Below are positions 54,577 through 63,348 of a stretch of 64,000 nucleotides of DNA, in pieces. Position numbers and translations under genes: made by a program. The notes beneath the pieces were generated by a model. It was not told the origin of the DNA and made no database searches. It saw only the letters and a list, made by a program, of their open reading frames with translations. The stretch is from Leptolyngbya sp. BL0902 (GTDB lineage Bacteria > Cyanobacteriota > Cyanobacteriia > Phormidesmidales > Phormidesmidaceae): the NCBI RefSeq assembly GCF_016403105.1, contig NZ_CP046155.1, positions 1,736,001 through 1,800,000 on the forward strand, read 5' to 3'. The number at the start of each line of letters is the position of its first letter. Positions within the stretch are counted from its first letter, which is position 1.

Positions 54577-54974
54577 ACTAAGCATCAGATTCCAGGGTTC
54601 TCCTAGATAGCACTGGCTAGCTGATGGGAGTTTGCTAAGCCTATGCTGACGCTAATGGGGGTGAACTCTGGAATCGATCCCACGCTTGTCACCCTCCCCC
54701 GATAGCCCTTTCCCAAGCTGGAAGATAGACGTTAAGGCTGGCCTCCCTTTGCTTCGCCCATGGGCCGCCAGCCTGCGGTGATGAATACCCGCCTGGGGGG
54801 TCTCAATGGAAACTTCTATACCTTCTCTGTGGCCGCCTGCGAGTAGGCCGCTGACGGGATCTGGGCCTGCCGATTCGTCCAGGTTTTTAGCGCCCGGAGA
54901 TCTCACTTTTCGAGGGATGGTGTAGCATGGCGGCTGATTCATTTCCACCGTGAAATAGCGCCCTGGAGAACGTT
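54577..54974. other. Intergenic region with long-range inverted repeats
   Basis: About 400 bases without a convincing gene. GATTCCAGGGTTC at 54588-54600 is complementary at 12 of 13 positions to GAACTCTGGAATC at 54663-54675. GGCTGGC at 54736-54742 pairs with GCCAGCC at 54767-54773 around an internal CCCATGGG. A GGCC/GGCC-rich stem region lies at 54828-54870. The pattern suggests a structured RNA of unknown class or the remains of a mobile-element end. No known RNA (RNase P, tmRNA, SRP or 6S) signature is seen. Confidence 0.4.
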
Positions 54975-55748
54975 ATGCTGTGGCCCCTTGGAGGAAACGC
55001 CCCTTGGTTGAGGGTTGGCCTGGTTGGCCTGCTGTTGGTGGCGGGCTGTAGTAGCTCGGATACCATAGCCACCGAAGCCAGCACCCCCACCGACGCCCCC
55101 CCTGAACCAGCGGCGGCCCCTACCCTAGAGGAAACTATCGCTGGGTTCCGCGCCGCCGTGATTGATCCGCCCCGTGTGACTACCCTATCTGGCCAAACCC
55201 CAGGGGCAAAAATTAACTTGCGCTCCCAGCCCACCACCCTCTCCCCCATTGTGGGCAGTGGCACGGCGGGGGATGAGGTGCGGCTGCTGCGCCTCGCGGA
55301 GGGGGAAGGGGGCTATAGCTGGTACTATGCCCAGTCTCCGGCGGCGGATCAAGAGGGCTGGGTACGGGGTGACTTTGTGGATATTAGTAATGCCACCCCG
55401 GTGACGGCTACCCCCTCAACGGCACCCAGCGCCGCCCAGAATGCCCTAGCTACAGCCTCTCCTCCCTGTGGATCTGACCGACAAGAAGCCCTGTTTGAAA
55501 CCCAGTCCTACACCGTGCATTTGTGCCAGTCGGCCCAAGGGCTGCGCTACGTAGGCACCAACCGAGCCACCCAAGAGTCGGTCATTATCGACGATGTGGC
55601 CGTTAACCAATCCGTCTACATTGCCATTGACGGCAATCAGCAATACCATATCAGCGACACCCACCTCGCCCGCTACGAAGTGCACGACGGCAGCTATCGG
55701 CCCCTCCAGAGCGAGCCCGTAACTCGGTTTGAGCGCTTTTTGTATTAG
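54975..55748 (+). CDS. SH3-domain lipoprotein
   Basis: 257 residues. The signal sequence ends in a lipobox (LLLVAGCSSS), so the mature protein should be anchored to a membrane by lipidated Cys. A low-complexity linker (TPTDAPPEPAAAPT) leads to a bacterial SH3 domain at about 75-140 (GAKINLRSQPTTLSPIVGSG, then WVRGDFVDI), a fold that binds cell-wall peptides. A second, C-terminal beta-rich domain has two cysteines (PPCGSDRQEALF and TVHLCQSAQG), perhaps a disulphide. Its role is unknown. Start ATG. Confidence 0.82.
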   Translation: MLWPLGGNAPWLRVGLVGLLLVAGCSSSDTIATEASTPTDAPPEPAAAPTLEETIAGFRAAVIDPPRVTTLSGQTPGAKINLRSQPTTLSPIVGSGTAGDEVRLLRLAEGEGGYSWYYAQSPAADQEGWVRGDFVDISNATPVTATPSTAPSAAQNALATASPPCGSDRQEALFETQSYTVHLCQSAQGLRYVGTNRATQESVIIDDVAVNQSVYIAIDGNQQYHISDTHLARYEVHDGSYRPLQSEPVTRFERFLY

Positions 55749-55835
55749 AACGCTCTTCGCCTTCGTGGCCATGGATTAATGGGAGAATCCCTGGAGAAAG
55801 CCCCGCCTTGCCCCTGCCCTTGCTTGATGCCGTAG

Positions 55836-56213
55836 ATGGACACCCTAGACGCCCTTCACCTCACTGCCATTCGTGCCTACGGCTATACGGGCGCTCTACC
55901 CGAAGAAAACGTCCTGGGCCAGTGGTTTGAGGCGGATCTCACCCTCTACCTCGACCTGTCCCGCCCCTGCCAGAGCGACCACCTGCCCGATACCCACAAC
56001 TATTGCACCGTCGTTGAGCGCACCCAGCGGATCATTCGCGAACAGCGCTTTGCCCTGATTGAGCGGCTAGCCGGGGAAATTGCCCAGGAAGCTCTGGCCA
56101 CCGACGGTCGAATTCGTCGGGTGCGGGTGAAGGTGACAAAGCTGACACCGCCAATTCCTGACTTTAGTGGCCAGGTGGCAGTAGAAATCACCCGCGATAG
56201 AATGCAACCATAG
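55836..56213 (+). CDS. folB: Dihydroneopterin aldolase
   Basis: 125 residues, full length. It splits dihydroneopterin to hydroxymethyl-dihydropterin and glycolaldehyde in folate synthesis. The family pattern is visible in IRAYGYTGALPEENVLGQWF, DLTLYLDL, HNYCTVVERTQRIIREQRF and ALIERLAGEIAQ, and in the KVTKLTPPIPDFSG stretch with the catalytic-site lysine. The start is ATG. The lipoyl synthase gene follows after 42 bases in the same direction. Confidence 0.92.
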   Translation: MDTLDALHLTAIRAYGYTGALPEENVLGQWFEADLTLYLDLSRPCQSDHLPDTHNYCTVVERTQRIIREQRFALIERLAGEIAQEALATDGRIRRVRVKVTKLTPPIPDFSGQVAVEITRDRMQP

Positions 56214-56255
56214 CAACAGCCCGCCGAGCTGATTGCCGTTCATCCACAGCCCTGG

Positions 56256-57233
56256 ATGATGCATCCGCCGGGTGAAGCGATGGCTAGTGCTGCCGCTGTC
56301 CCTCCTCTCTCCTGCCCTGATCTCCCGCACCCACCCATGGCCGCTCCCCACTCCCTGCGCGACGACATTGCCCGTATGCCCGATTGGCTCCGCCGCCCCA
56401 TCGGCAAGGCCAGCGAAATTTCCACCGTGCAGCGGATTATTAAAGAGCGACACATCCACACCATCTGTGAAGAAGGTCGCTGCCCCAACCGGGGAGAATG
56501 CTACGCTAACCGCACCGCCACCTTCCTGCTGATGGGATCCGTGTGCACCAGGGCCTGCGCCTTTTGCCAGGTAGACAAGGGCCACGCCCCCATGACCCTC
56601 GACCCCTACGAGCCCGAAAAAGTCGCAGAATCGGTGCGGCTGCTGGGCTTGCGCTACGTGGTGCTCACCTCCGTGGCGCGGGATGACCTGCCCGACCATG
56701 GGGCCAGTTGGTTTGCAACGGTGATGGCCACCATTCGCCAGGTCAACCCCGGCACCGCCATTGAAGTGCTCACCCCCGACTTTTGGGGTGGCCTCGGCGG
56801 CGAAACAGCCCAGGCCGACCGGGTTCGCACCGTGGTTGCGGCCCAGCCCGCCTGCTATAACCACAACCTCGAAACCGTGAAGCGCCTACAAGGCCCCGTG
56901 CGGCGAGGGGCCAAATACGACCGCTCTCTGCGGGTGTTGGCCCTGGTCAAGGAAGCGAACCCGGCCATTGCCACCAAGTCTGGCCTGATGGTGGGCCACG
57001 GCGAAACCGAAGCGGAACTGATCGAAGCCATGGCCGATTTGCGTAGCGTGGGCTGTGACCGCCTTACCCTCGGCCAATATATGCGCCCTTCCCTCGATCA
57101 CCGTCCCGTAGACCGCTATTGGACGCCCGAAGAATTTGACCGCCTTGGCCATATCGCCCGCGACATGGGCTTTTCCCACGTTCGTTCTGGCCCGCTGGTT
57201 CGCAGTTCCTACCACGCGGGAGAATCCCCCTGA
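56256..57233 (+). CDS. lipA: Lipoyl synthase
   Basis: 325 residues. It inserts two sulphur atoms into octanoyl groups on lipoyl domains of enzymes such as pyruvate dehydrogenase and glycine cleavage H protein. The auxiliary cluster cysteines are in [20 protein letters not shown], and the radical-SAM cysteines in [13 protein letters not shown]. The conserved serine is in the C-terminal [13 protein letters not shown]. Starts at 56256, 56280 and 56337 are all possible; the family core begins near [12 protein letters not shown]. The acyltransferase gene follows 17 bases later. Confidence 0.95.
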   Translation: MMHPPGEAMASAAAVPPLSCPDLPHPPMAAPHSLRDDIARMPDWLRRPIGKASEISTVQRIIKERHIHTICEEGRCPNRGECYANRTATFLLMGSVCTRACAFCQVDKGHAPMTLDPYEPEKVAESVRLLGLRYVVLTSVARDDLPDHGASWFATVMATIRQVNPGTAIEVLTPDFWGGLGGETAQADRVRTVVAAQPACYNHNLETVKRLQGPVRRGAKYDRSLRVLALVKEANPAIATKSGLMVGHGETEAELIEAMADLRSVGCDRLTLGQYMRPSLDHRPVDRYWTPEEFDRLGHIARDMGFSHVRSGPLVRSSYHAGESP

Positions 57234-57250
57234 ACCGGGAGGCGAGTACC

Positions 57251-58018
57251 ATGTCCCAACCCTGGCGACTGATTCCGCCCATGGTGGCCCCCGGTGCCCT
57301 ACACATGGCTATTGATGGGTGGTTGCTGGATCAGCACCTCCACCACGGCCACCCCCCCACCCTGCGGTTTTATACCTGGGATCCTCCCGCCATTTCCCTG
57401 GGGTTCAGCCAGCGGCGCAATTTGCCCGATCATTGGTCTACGCTCACCTGGCAGGGACAGCCCATTGACCTAGTGCAGCGACCCACCGGGGGGCGAGGTG
57501 TGCTGCACCAGGGCGACCTCACCTATGCGCTGATCACCTCCGGGTGGGATGGAACACGGGAGCAGGTGTATCGCCATCTGTGCCAGTTTTTGATCCAGGG
57601 CTGGGGCCAGTTGGGGCTCCCCCTGGAGCTTGGATCAGCCACCCGGCCCGACCTCTCCTCTGCAAACTGTTTTGGGCTATCCACCGCCGCCGACCTAGTG
57701 ACGCCGACCGGGCTGAAGTGGATTGGCAGCGCCCAACTGCGGCGGGGGCAGGCGATTCTTCAGCATGGATCTATGCGGCTCAATCCAGACCCAGACTTGT
57801 ATGAACAGGTCTTCCAAACTCCGGCCCCTAGGGTAGATGCGGGGATCGTCCTGCCTCCTCAGTCCTCCATTATTGATGCCCTCGTGCAAGCGGCCACCCG
57901 CAGCTTTGGCTGCACCTTTGTGACCCAACCCCTCAGCGCCAAGGAGCTAGTCAGCATTCAGTCGCGCAGCCATGACCACCCTACCAAGGCCAAAATCGGG
58001 GAACAAAACTGGCGGTGA
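57251..58018 (+). CDS. Lipoate-protein ligase/octanoyltransferase (LipM-like)
   Basis: 255 residues of the biotin/lipoate A/B ligase fold. The binding loop is RPTGGRGVLHQGDLTYAL, the acyl lysine region is LKWIGSAQLRRGQAILQHGS, and SSANCFGLST has a cysteine where LipM-type octanoyltransferases have their nucleophile. This suggests transfer of octanoyl from acyl carrier protein to lipoyl domains, the step just before LipA, instead of ATP-dependent ligation. It is 17 bases downstream of lipA, so the two form a likely lipoylation operon. Start ATG. Confidence 0.83.
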   Translation: MSQPWRLIPPMVAPGALHMAIDGWLLDQHLHHGHPPTLRFYTWDPPAISLGFSQRRNLPDHWSTLTWQGQPIDLVQRPTGGRGVLHQGDLTYALITSGWDGTREQVYRHLCQFLIQGWGQLGLPLELGSATRPDLSSANCFGLSTAADLVTPTGLKWIGSAQLRRGQAILQHGSMRLNPDPDLYEQVFQTPAPRVDAGIVLPPQSSIIDALVQAATRSFGCTFVTQPLSAKELVSIQSRSHDHPTKAKIGEQNWR

Positions 58019-58255
58019 AAGGACTGAGGCCCCCACGTTCCGAAGGGTTGATAGCAGAGGGCTAGCGAGCCAAACGCTAGAGCCATGGGCATCGTTGGCA
58101 CAGCCTGAAGCGTTGGCAACGACAGGGCAGTATCGAGACCCGACTCTGACGGGCCATCGGCAAGGGGCGGTCGTTTTTAGAGGTTTGCGGTTAAATAGTA
58201 GGGGGACTTTGCATCGAATAATGTCATTGGTTGTCGCAGAGGTTGGGACGTTAGC

Positions 58256-59527
58256 ATGAAGCGTTTTTGGATGACTGGGCGGTTTCAGCCTCACCAGCCG
58301 ACCCTTCGGCAGTGGCCCCTCAAGTCTGTGCGAAGCTTGCCGATCAAAATTCCAAACCTGGGGGCGTTTCAGATCCCGGCCTGGAGAGCAGTCCAGGCAT
58401 CACGGCGGCTTCAGATCCTTGGCGGTCTGGCTCTGGCTGGGCTGGTGATTACCCCGCTGTCGCTAGCTTCTGTCCATCGGAGGGGGGCTCCCTCGGCCCC
58501 TGCCATGGTGCAGTCCTCCCTGTGGGAGGCTACTGGGCTCGTGCGGCAGTCGGTGGTGGATCTCCACCGAATTCAGCGCCTTGCCATGCAGGCAGGCATG
58601 GCGACACCCAATCTGGATGCGCCTGACGCGGCCTCTACGGTCGAAGAAGACGCCGCTTTGGCCAGTGCGCCCTCGGCTCCAGCCGCACCCTCGGCCCCCC
58701 AGACCTCGACGGTGGTATCTGCGGCCTCATCCCGCACCGTGCCCCAGCCGCCCCCGGCCCCCAGCCCTGCCATCAACGTCGCCTTTGACCCGGCCAAAAC
58801 CATTGATACCAACCTAGAAATGCGGGTAGCCGTGGCCAGAAACGTGTCCTCCCTTGAGGTAGCGACTTCCACCGATGGGTATTTGATGGATCTCAACGGC
58901 CAAGGGTTTTGCAACCTTCCCGCCCAGCGGAGCGTAGTGATTCGGCCCCAAGGCGGCGGATTGGGCTATGGCGGCTGTCAGCTCACAGGCACCATCTGGC
59001 TAGAACCGGGGGAGGGGGGCTATGTCTATGTGGGCAATGCCTGGTTTAAGGGGCGAGTGCTGCTCATGGCTAGCGGATCAACCCTGACCGCCGTAAACTT
59101 TGTGCTGATGCATGACTACCTCAGCAGCGTGGTAGGCAGCGAAATGTATGTGACGTGGCCCCTAGAAGCCCTCAAAGCCCAGGCCGTGGCCGCTCGATCC
59201 TACGCCCTGGTACACCACGTCCGCCACGCCAATCGCGCCTACGACCTAGACAACACCCAACGCTACCAAGCCTACCTAGGCATCGCCAAGGAAACCAACA
59301 CCACCCAGGCCGCCGTAGCCGCCACCTCCGGCGAATTTATTAGCCACAACGGCGGCATCGTGGAATCCCTTTACGCTGCCTCCGATGCCATTGTGCAATC
59401 GGCCCACAGAGGCCGAGGGATGAGCCAACGGGGCGCGATGGAACTGGCCCGCCAGGGGTTCCGCTATACCGAAATCCTCAGCAATTACTACCCTAACACC
59501 AGCCTTTCTCGCCTGGTGGTGCAGTAG
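58256..59527 (+). CDS. SpoIID/LytB-domain protein
   Basis: 423 residues. A basic N-terminus and a membrane segment (about 62-80, ILGGLALAGLVITPLSLASV) are followed by an Ala/Pro/Ser linker. The C-terminal SpoIID domain is clear: VLMHDYLSSVVGSEMYVTWP, then LKAQAVAARSYALVHH with its catalytic glutamate in the first segment, and GRGMSQRGAMELARQG near the end. SpoIID proteins are lytic transglycosylases that act on denuded peptidoglycan. Cyanobacterial homologues are envelope proteins whose role is not established. Confidence 0.88.
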   Translation: MKRFWMTGRFQPHQPTLRQWPLKSVRSLPIKIPNLGAFQIPAWRAVQASRRLQILGGLALAGLVITPLSLASVHRRGAPSAPAMVQSSLWEATGLVRQSVVDLHRIQRLAMQAGMATPNLDAPDAASTVEEDAALASAPSAPAAPSAPQTSTVVSAASSRTVPQPPPAPSPAINVAFDPAKTIDTNLEMRVAVARNVSSLEVATSTDGYLMDLNGQGFCNLPAQRSVVIRPQGGGLGYGGCQLTGTIWLEPGEGGYVYVGNAWFKGRVLLMASGSTLTAVNFVLMHDYLSSVVGSEMYVTWPLEALKAQAVAARSYALVHHVRHANRAYDLDNTQRYQAYLGIAKETNTTQAAVAATSGEFISHNGGIVESLYAASDAIVQSAHRGRGMSQRGAMELARQGFRYTEILSNYYPNTSLSRLVVQ

Positions 59528-59566
59528 GGCAAGCCCCCCGGCCTTTGGCCTTGTTCAAGCTAGGGC

Positions 59567-59998
59567 TTAGTCGCCGCCAATGCTAATGGGCGTACCGACG
59601 ATTTCGGTGCCTGTTAGGTTGGCATTCAGCCAGGAGGAACCCGCCACTTCAGCGAAATAAATCCGGGCCTCGGTGAGGTTGGCGTCATCTAAAACAGCGT
59701 TGTTCAAGAGGGCGTTGGTCAAAAAAGCTTGGCTGAGGTTGGCTCCTTCCAGGTTGGCCCCAGAGAGATCCGCGCCTTCTAGGTTGGCTTCCGTCAGGTT
59801 GGCCCCAGATAAGTTGGCCCCCGATAAATCGGCTCCAATCAGGTGGGCTTGGGTGAGATCGGCCCCCGAAAGATCGCAACCTGCACAGAGGTTAGTGGTT
59901 AGAAGTTGCTGCACCTGGGCGGGGTTCTCGGCCTGGCTGGGTAGGGCTATCACCAAGGGCAGAGCAAGGGCTGTGCCAAGGGCAAGGGCAAGTTTCAT
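59567..59998 (-). CDS. Secreted pentapeptide-repeat protein
   Basis: 143 residues. GGAGGAATATC precedes the ATG. A signal peptide ends near residue 24 (LPLVIALPSQAE). Then comes a short helix with CAGC, followed by about 14 pentapeptide repeats of the A(D/N)LSG type (GADLTQAHLIGADLSGANLS and on) forming a right-handed beta helix. The protein ends with TEIVGTPISIGGD. It should be located in the periplasm or thylakoid lumen. Such lumenal pentapeptide proteins are common in cyanobacteria and have no known function. Confidence 0.88.
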   Translation of the reverse strand: MKLALALGTALALPLVIALPSQAENPAQVQQLLTTNLCAGCDLSGADLTQAHLIGADLSGANLSGANLTEANLEGADLSGANLEGANLSQAFLTNALLNNAVLDDANLTEARIYFAEVAGSSWLNANLTGTEIVGTPISIGGD

Positions 59999-60408
59999 GA
60001 TATTCCTCCAGGGTGGGTGCAGCGCCTCCTGGACAGAACCTTTGGCCCTGCTGAAAACCAACAGGGCAGTGACAGGCTTACCTCGGCCTTCCCAGAGGCA
60101 GGACACACCCTTCACATCAAAAACAGTACGAAAACGGCTCAAAAACGGCGCGGGTTGCCCATCAAATCGCCTGGGAAGGGCTGCTGTCTGAAGCGCTATA
60201 CGCTGATCCTGGCACATTCCCCCGGCCCTCGCCAGGGAAACACCCAGCTCCGTAAAGAAACGATAACTCTGTGCCCCCGTGGGTTTTGCCCCCGATTCCA
60301 TGCCTGCAACAGCATCGCTGGGCAGTAGGGGCACCGCAGACTTGATCGGGCTCCAAGCAGTGTAAACGACCCTCATGCTTGGGCTGCGCGAGTCCGTGGA
60401 GACTGGGC

Positions 60409-61779
60409 TTAGAGCATCCCTGCCGATTCGTAGAGGCGGCGCATGAAGGCGAGGATTTTGCGGCCATAGTCGGGGTCGCTATTCCAGCGTCCGGTGAGTT
60501 GATCCACCAGGGGGGCCACGCCCCGGCGCACAAACTGAAAACGCGGATCCACCTGGCTTTGAATCAGCGGCTCTAGGCTACCGTAGGCTTTGAGGTGCTG
60601 AATTTGGGCGCGAACGCCAATCCGAGCGGTGGGAAAGGAAGACCCCTCTGGGCCACCCGTGGGCGATCCCAAACCGCCAAAGTTATTGTGGGCGGGGTTC
60701 AGTCCGCTACCAAAGTGGAGGGAGTTAGTTTCCACCAGCATTTGGCAAAAGGCGATGTCGTGGTTGATGCCCTCAATGGCGGACTCTTCGCGGTAGAGCT
60801 TGGCTAGGTCTTGGTACTGGGTGACGGCGGCTTCGTTGACGGTTTTGAGGAACATGATTAACTGCACCTCAGAGCTACTGCCCAGCCCCATCAGCCGATC
60901 CATCGATCCGGGGCAGATGCCCATGCCCGTGGCCGAGCGCAGGAGCAGGGTGCGGGTTTCACCGTTCCAGTTCACCGAAACGTTGTAGCTCCGCAGATCC
61001 ACGGCCTTGATATAGACCACATTGCCGTAGCGCAGGCGGGTGATGTTGGGGGCGTTGGTGAGGTTAACCCCCAGCAGATCGGCCAGGTCTACGGGCACGT
61101 AGGAGTTGTTGTTGACGATGATGCCCGTTTCGGGGTAGATGCCGCCGTTGATGCTAATGCGGATTTCGGGAAAGGTGGAGGCGCTAGGGGTTGTCGTTGC
61201 TGCCGCCGCCACCGGGGCCACCGACCGACTCCAGGAGGCCAGCCCGTCGGCCAAGCCCAAGGCCACATCCCGCCGCTGGTTTTGGATAATGGCCAAATCC
61301 TGGGGGCTGGTGAGGTGGCCAAGTTCCATCAGCAAGGACGGACAGCGCAGGGATCGGGTGAAATCGAGCCAGCCCGTGGGCGATTCCGTGTCGGGTTTGG
61401 CCCCCCGGCTGGGTAGTTGCGTCACCCGTCGCCGCAGAGCCAGCAGCAAAATCTCCGCATGGGAGCGACGCACCTCGTTTTGGGCGATGTAAAACACCGA
61501 AGATCCGCGCACACCGGGATCGCTGTAGGCTCCGCCGTGGATTTCCAGCGCCACATCCTGGGGCTGGCAGCGCATGTTGATCCAGGCAATGCCCTGGGCC
61601 GTGCTCAGGTCGTCGGGCACCGCCAGCACAGGTAGCCCTCGCGACCGCAGTTCCGCCACCACCAAGTCCCGCACCTGGATCATCTCTGCGGCCTCGGTGG
61701 TGCTGGCCAACACCAGTCCCGGATCGGCTACGCCATCTTCGTAACCGCCGTGGCCCGCTGAAATAAAAATCTGTGCCAT
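60409..61779 (-). CDS. N-acetylmuramoyl-L-alanine amidase with C-terminal glucosaminidase domain
   Basis: About 456 residues from the ATG at 61779. An amidase_3 domain (1-190) has its zinc histidines in FISAGHGGYEDG and ALEIHGGAYS and its glutamate in LLMELGHL. The middle (210-290) resembles a copper amine oxidase N-terminal-like beta domain (ISINGGIYPETGIIVNNNSY). The last 150 residues look like a glucosaminidase of the GH73/Bax type (AVTQYQDLAKLYREESAIEG, AFCQMLVETNSL and HNNFGGLG). It lacks a signal peptide. The combination would cut two kinds of peptidoglycan bond. Confidence 0.85.
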   Translation of the reverse strand: MAQIFISAGHGGYEDGVADPGLVLASTTEAAEMIQVRDLVVAELRSRGLPVLAVPDDLSTAQGIAWINMRCQPQDVALEIHGGAYSDPGVRGSSVFYIAQNEVRRSHAEILLLALRRRVTQLPSRGAKPDTESPTGWLDFTRSLRCPSLLMELGHLTSPQDLAIIQNQRRDVALGLADGLASWSRSVAPVAAAATTTPSASTFPEIRISINGGIYPETGIIVNNNSYVPVDLADLLGVNLTNAPNITRLRYGNVVYIKAVDLRSYNVSVNWNGETRTLLLRSATGMGICPGSMDRLMGLGSSSEVQLIMFLKTVNEAAVTQYQDLAKLYREESAIEGINHDIAFCQMLVETNSLHFGSGLNPAHNNFGGLGSPTGGPEGSSFPTARIGVRAQIQHLKAYGSLEPLIQSQVDPRFQFVRRGVAPLVDQLTGRWNSDPDYGRKILAFMRRLYESAGML

Positions 61780-61855
61780 GGTGACAAGGGGTTGAGCAAC
61801 TCTCTGGCCAGAATCATACCTATGAACTGGGCCATTGGGACGGTTTTCCCGCAGC

Positions 61856-62368
61856 CTACCCCCGCCCAAAGCGCTGAAGCGCCTCCCCCGTCAGGCGGCA
61901 CAGTTGCCACTCGGGTTTGATCTCCGCCCCCAGGCGCTGATAGAACTCAATGGCCGGGGTGTTCCAATCCAGCACACTCCACTCAAACCGCCCACAGCCC
62001 TTCTCTAGGGCCACCTGGCCCAGGTACTTGAGCAAGGCTTGCCCCACCCCCCGCCGCCGATAATTCGGCAGCACAAACACATCTTCCAAATACAAACCGG
62101 GCTGCATCAGGAAGGTGGAAAAATTATAGAAATACAGCGCCATCCCCGCCGTGCTTCCCTCCAGTTCCGCCAGCACCGCCTCGGCGTAGGGCCGCTCCCC
62201 AAACAGGTGACGGGCCAAATCCTCCGGGCGTCCCGTCACCTCATGGGACAGCTTTTCGTATTCCGCCAGCGACTGGATGAGGGCGACGAGGGTGGGCACA
62301 TCCGCCGGAGTGGCGGGACGAATGGTGATGGCGGTCTGGAGGGTCGAGCTGGAGTCGGAAAAGGCCAT
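61856..62368 (-). CDS. GNAT-family N-acetyltransferase
   Basis: 170 residues. The acetyl-CoA loop is FVLPNYRRRGVGQALLKYLG. The protein shows the SSAT-like (diamine acetyltransferase) pattern: ALIQSLAEYEKLSHEVTG, GLYLEDVFV and FEWSVLDWNTPAIEFYQRLG. Substrates are likely polyamines or amino-group compounds, but this cannot be read from the sequence. Start ATG. Confidence 0.87.
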   Translation of the reverse strand: MAFSDSSSTLQTAITIRPATPADVPTLVALIQSLAEYEKLSHEVTGRPEDLARHLFGERPYAEAVLAELEGSTAGMALYFYNFSTFLMQPGLYLEDVFVLPNYRRRGVGQALLKYLGQVALEKGCGRFEWSVLDWNTPAIEFYQRLGAEIKPEWQLCRLTGEALQRFGRG

Positions 62369-62459
62369 AGATGCAACAAAGCCATACTAGGAGAAGTCGT
62401 TTCCCATCCTAATATGGCCTAGGGCGGCGGTGGCGATGGCAACCGCCTAGGGCTCAGGG

Positions 62460-62636
62460 CTAAAGGCCGTCGGACACTTCTACCCGCTGGGCAAAGGGTT
62501 CGCCTTCAAAGGGCTGTAGACCAATGGCGGGATAGTTGTCGTCGCTGGGGCCAAAAATGCGAGCGATAGGATCCACAAAGTATTGAGTCAGCCCATCGAG
62601 AAAGCGCCCAAAAACTGACATTGCAGAGCGTTTCAT
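62460..62636 (-). CDS. Small conserved protein of unknown function
   Basis: 58 residues. A segment FGRFLDGLTQYFVDPIARIF is followed by GPSDDNYPAIGLQPFEGEP. This IF(G/S)PSDD(N/D)YPA...QPFEG pattern resembles a short cyanobacterial protein family with an amphipathic helix and an acidic turn, although I cannot name it. AAGGTGG lies nine bases before the ATG. It ends 90 bases from the GNAT start and is on the same strand. Confidence 0.6.
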   Translation of the reverse strand: MKRSAMSVFGRFLDGLTQYFVDPIARIFGPSDDNYPAIGLQPFEGEPFAQRVEVSDGL

Positions 62637-63348
62637 AGTGCCACCTTAGCATGGGTAACGTTTTGGAAGTTGGTTTGAAGATTGGCAGCTTTATGCTCGG
62701 GAGAAGATCGCCTGCCAATTCATAAAACCTTCAGAAAAGCCTATTAAAAGCCTGCTAGACTGCCTTAGAGCCAGAGCTAAGTCAATCAAAAACAATGCTT
62801 TAAGATCTTGACGAGCTTTGATAAACCAGCTTTTTTGTCAAAGGATATAGAAAATTACAGTTGCCTAAACAGTGTGTTTTAGCTAGGCTTATCTGACAGT
62901 TAGATGAGTTATCCCCTAACACTTTTATCCTACGAGATTAAGGCCATCCGTCCTCATCGGTAGTGACTATTCTTTACAGACTTAGCCAGGGGCCAGCAAG
63001 GGTCAAAATCCGTAAGAATCCCGGAAAACCGCTGACCTCGCGCCACCCAAGATCCCCAAGCCAAGATCCGCAGGCCGCGTTGGGATCCAAGCCCAAGCCA
63101 GCATCCTGTTTCAGGGGGCTGTACCTTGACCTTGATCCCCGTCAGGCAACAAAATATCTCCAAATATTTAAAGATGCTTCAATTTTTAGCCATTGGGCGT
63201 GAAATGAGCAGCCCCACGAAATGGTATGTTGGATCGGATTAAAACTGGTGACGAGCCAGTCGGTATTTAGGGGTCGGTCTACCAGATTGAGTTGTCTCCC
63301 CTGGGGCAGCCTTCCGTGTGTTAACTTTCCGTAGTTTCTGAGATCGCC
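62637..63348. other. Gene-free region before the DUF3370 gene
   Basis: About 710 bases. The part from 62700 to 62950 is AT-rich compared with the window; the part from 62980 to 63130 has several CCAAG/AAGATCC-like short repeats. Open frames here are short and have no protein-like pattern. No RNA gene or mobile element is seen. Confidence 0.35.

Noticed and set aside
54800-54815. CRISPR-like repeat (CTCAATGGAAAC)
   Set aside because: There is a single copy with no spacer array and no cas genes nearby.
54652-54948. 98-codon open frame in the structured intergenic region
   Set aside because: It follows the inverted repeats, lacks a ribosome binding site and looks like translated RNA structure; kept only as a non-coding feature.
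56067-56864. 265-codon open frame opposite folB and lipA
   Set aside because: It is antisense to strongly conserved LipA sequence and has no recognisable features.
59673-60191. 172-codon frame opposite the pentapeptide gene
   Set aside because: Its repetitive APSRLAPxR pattern is simply the antisense reading of the pentapeptide repeats.
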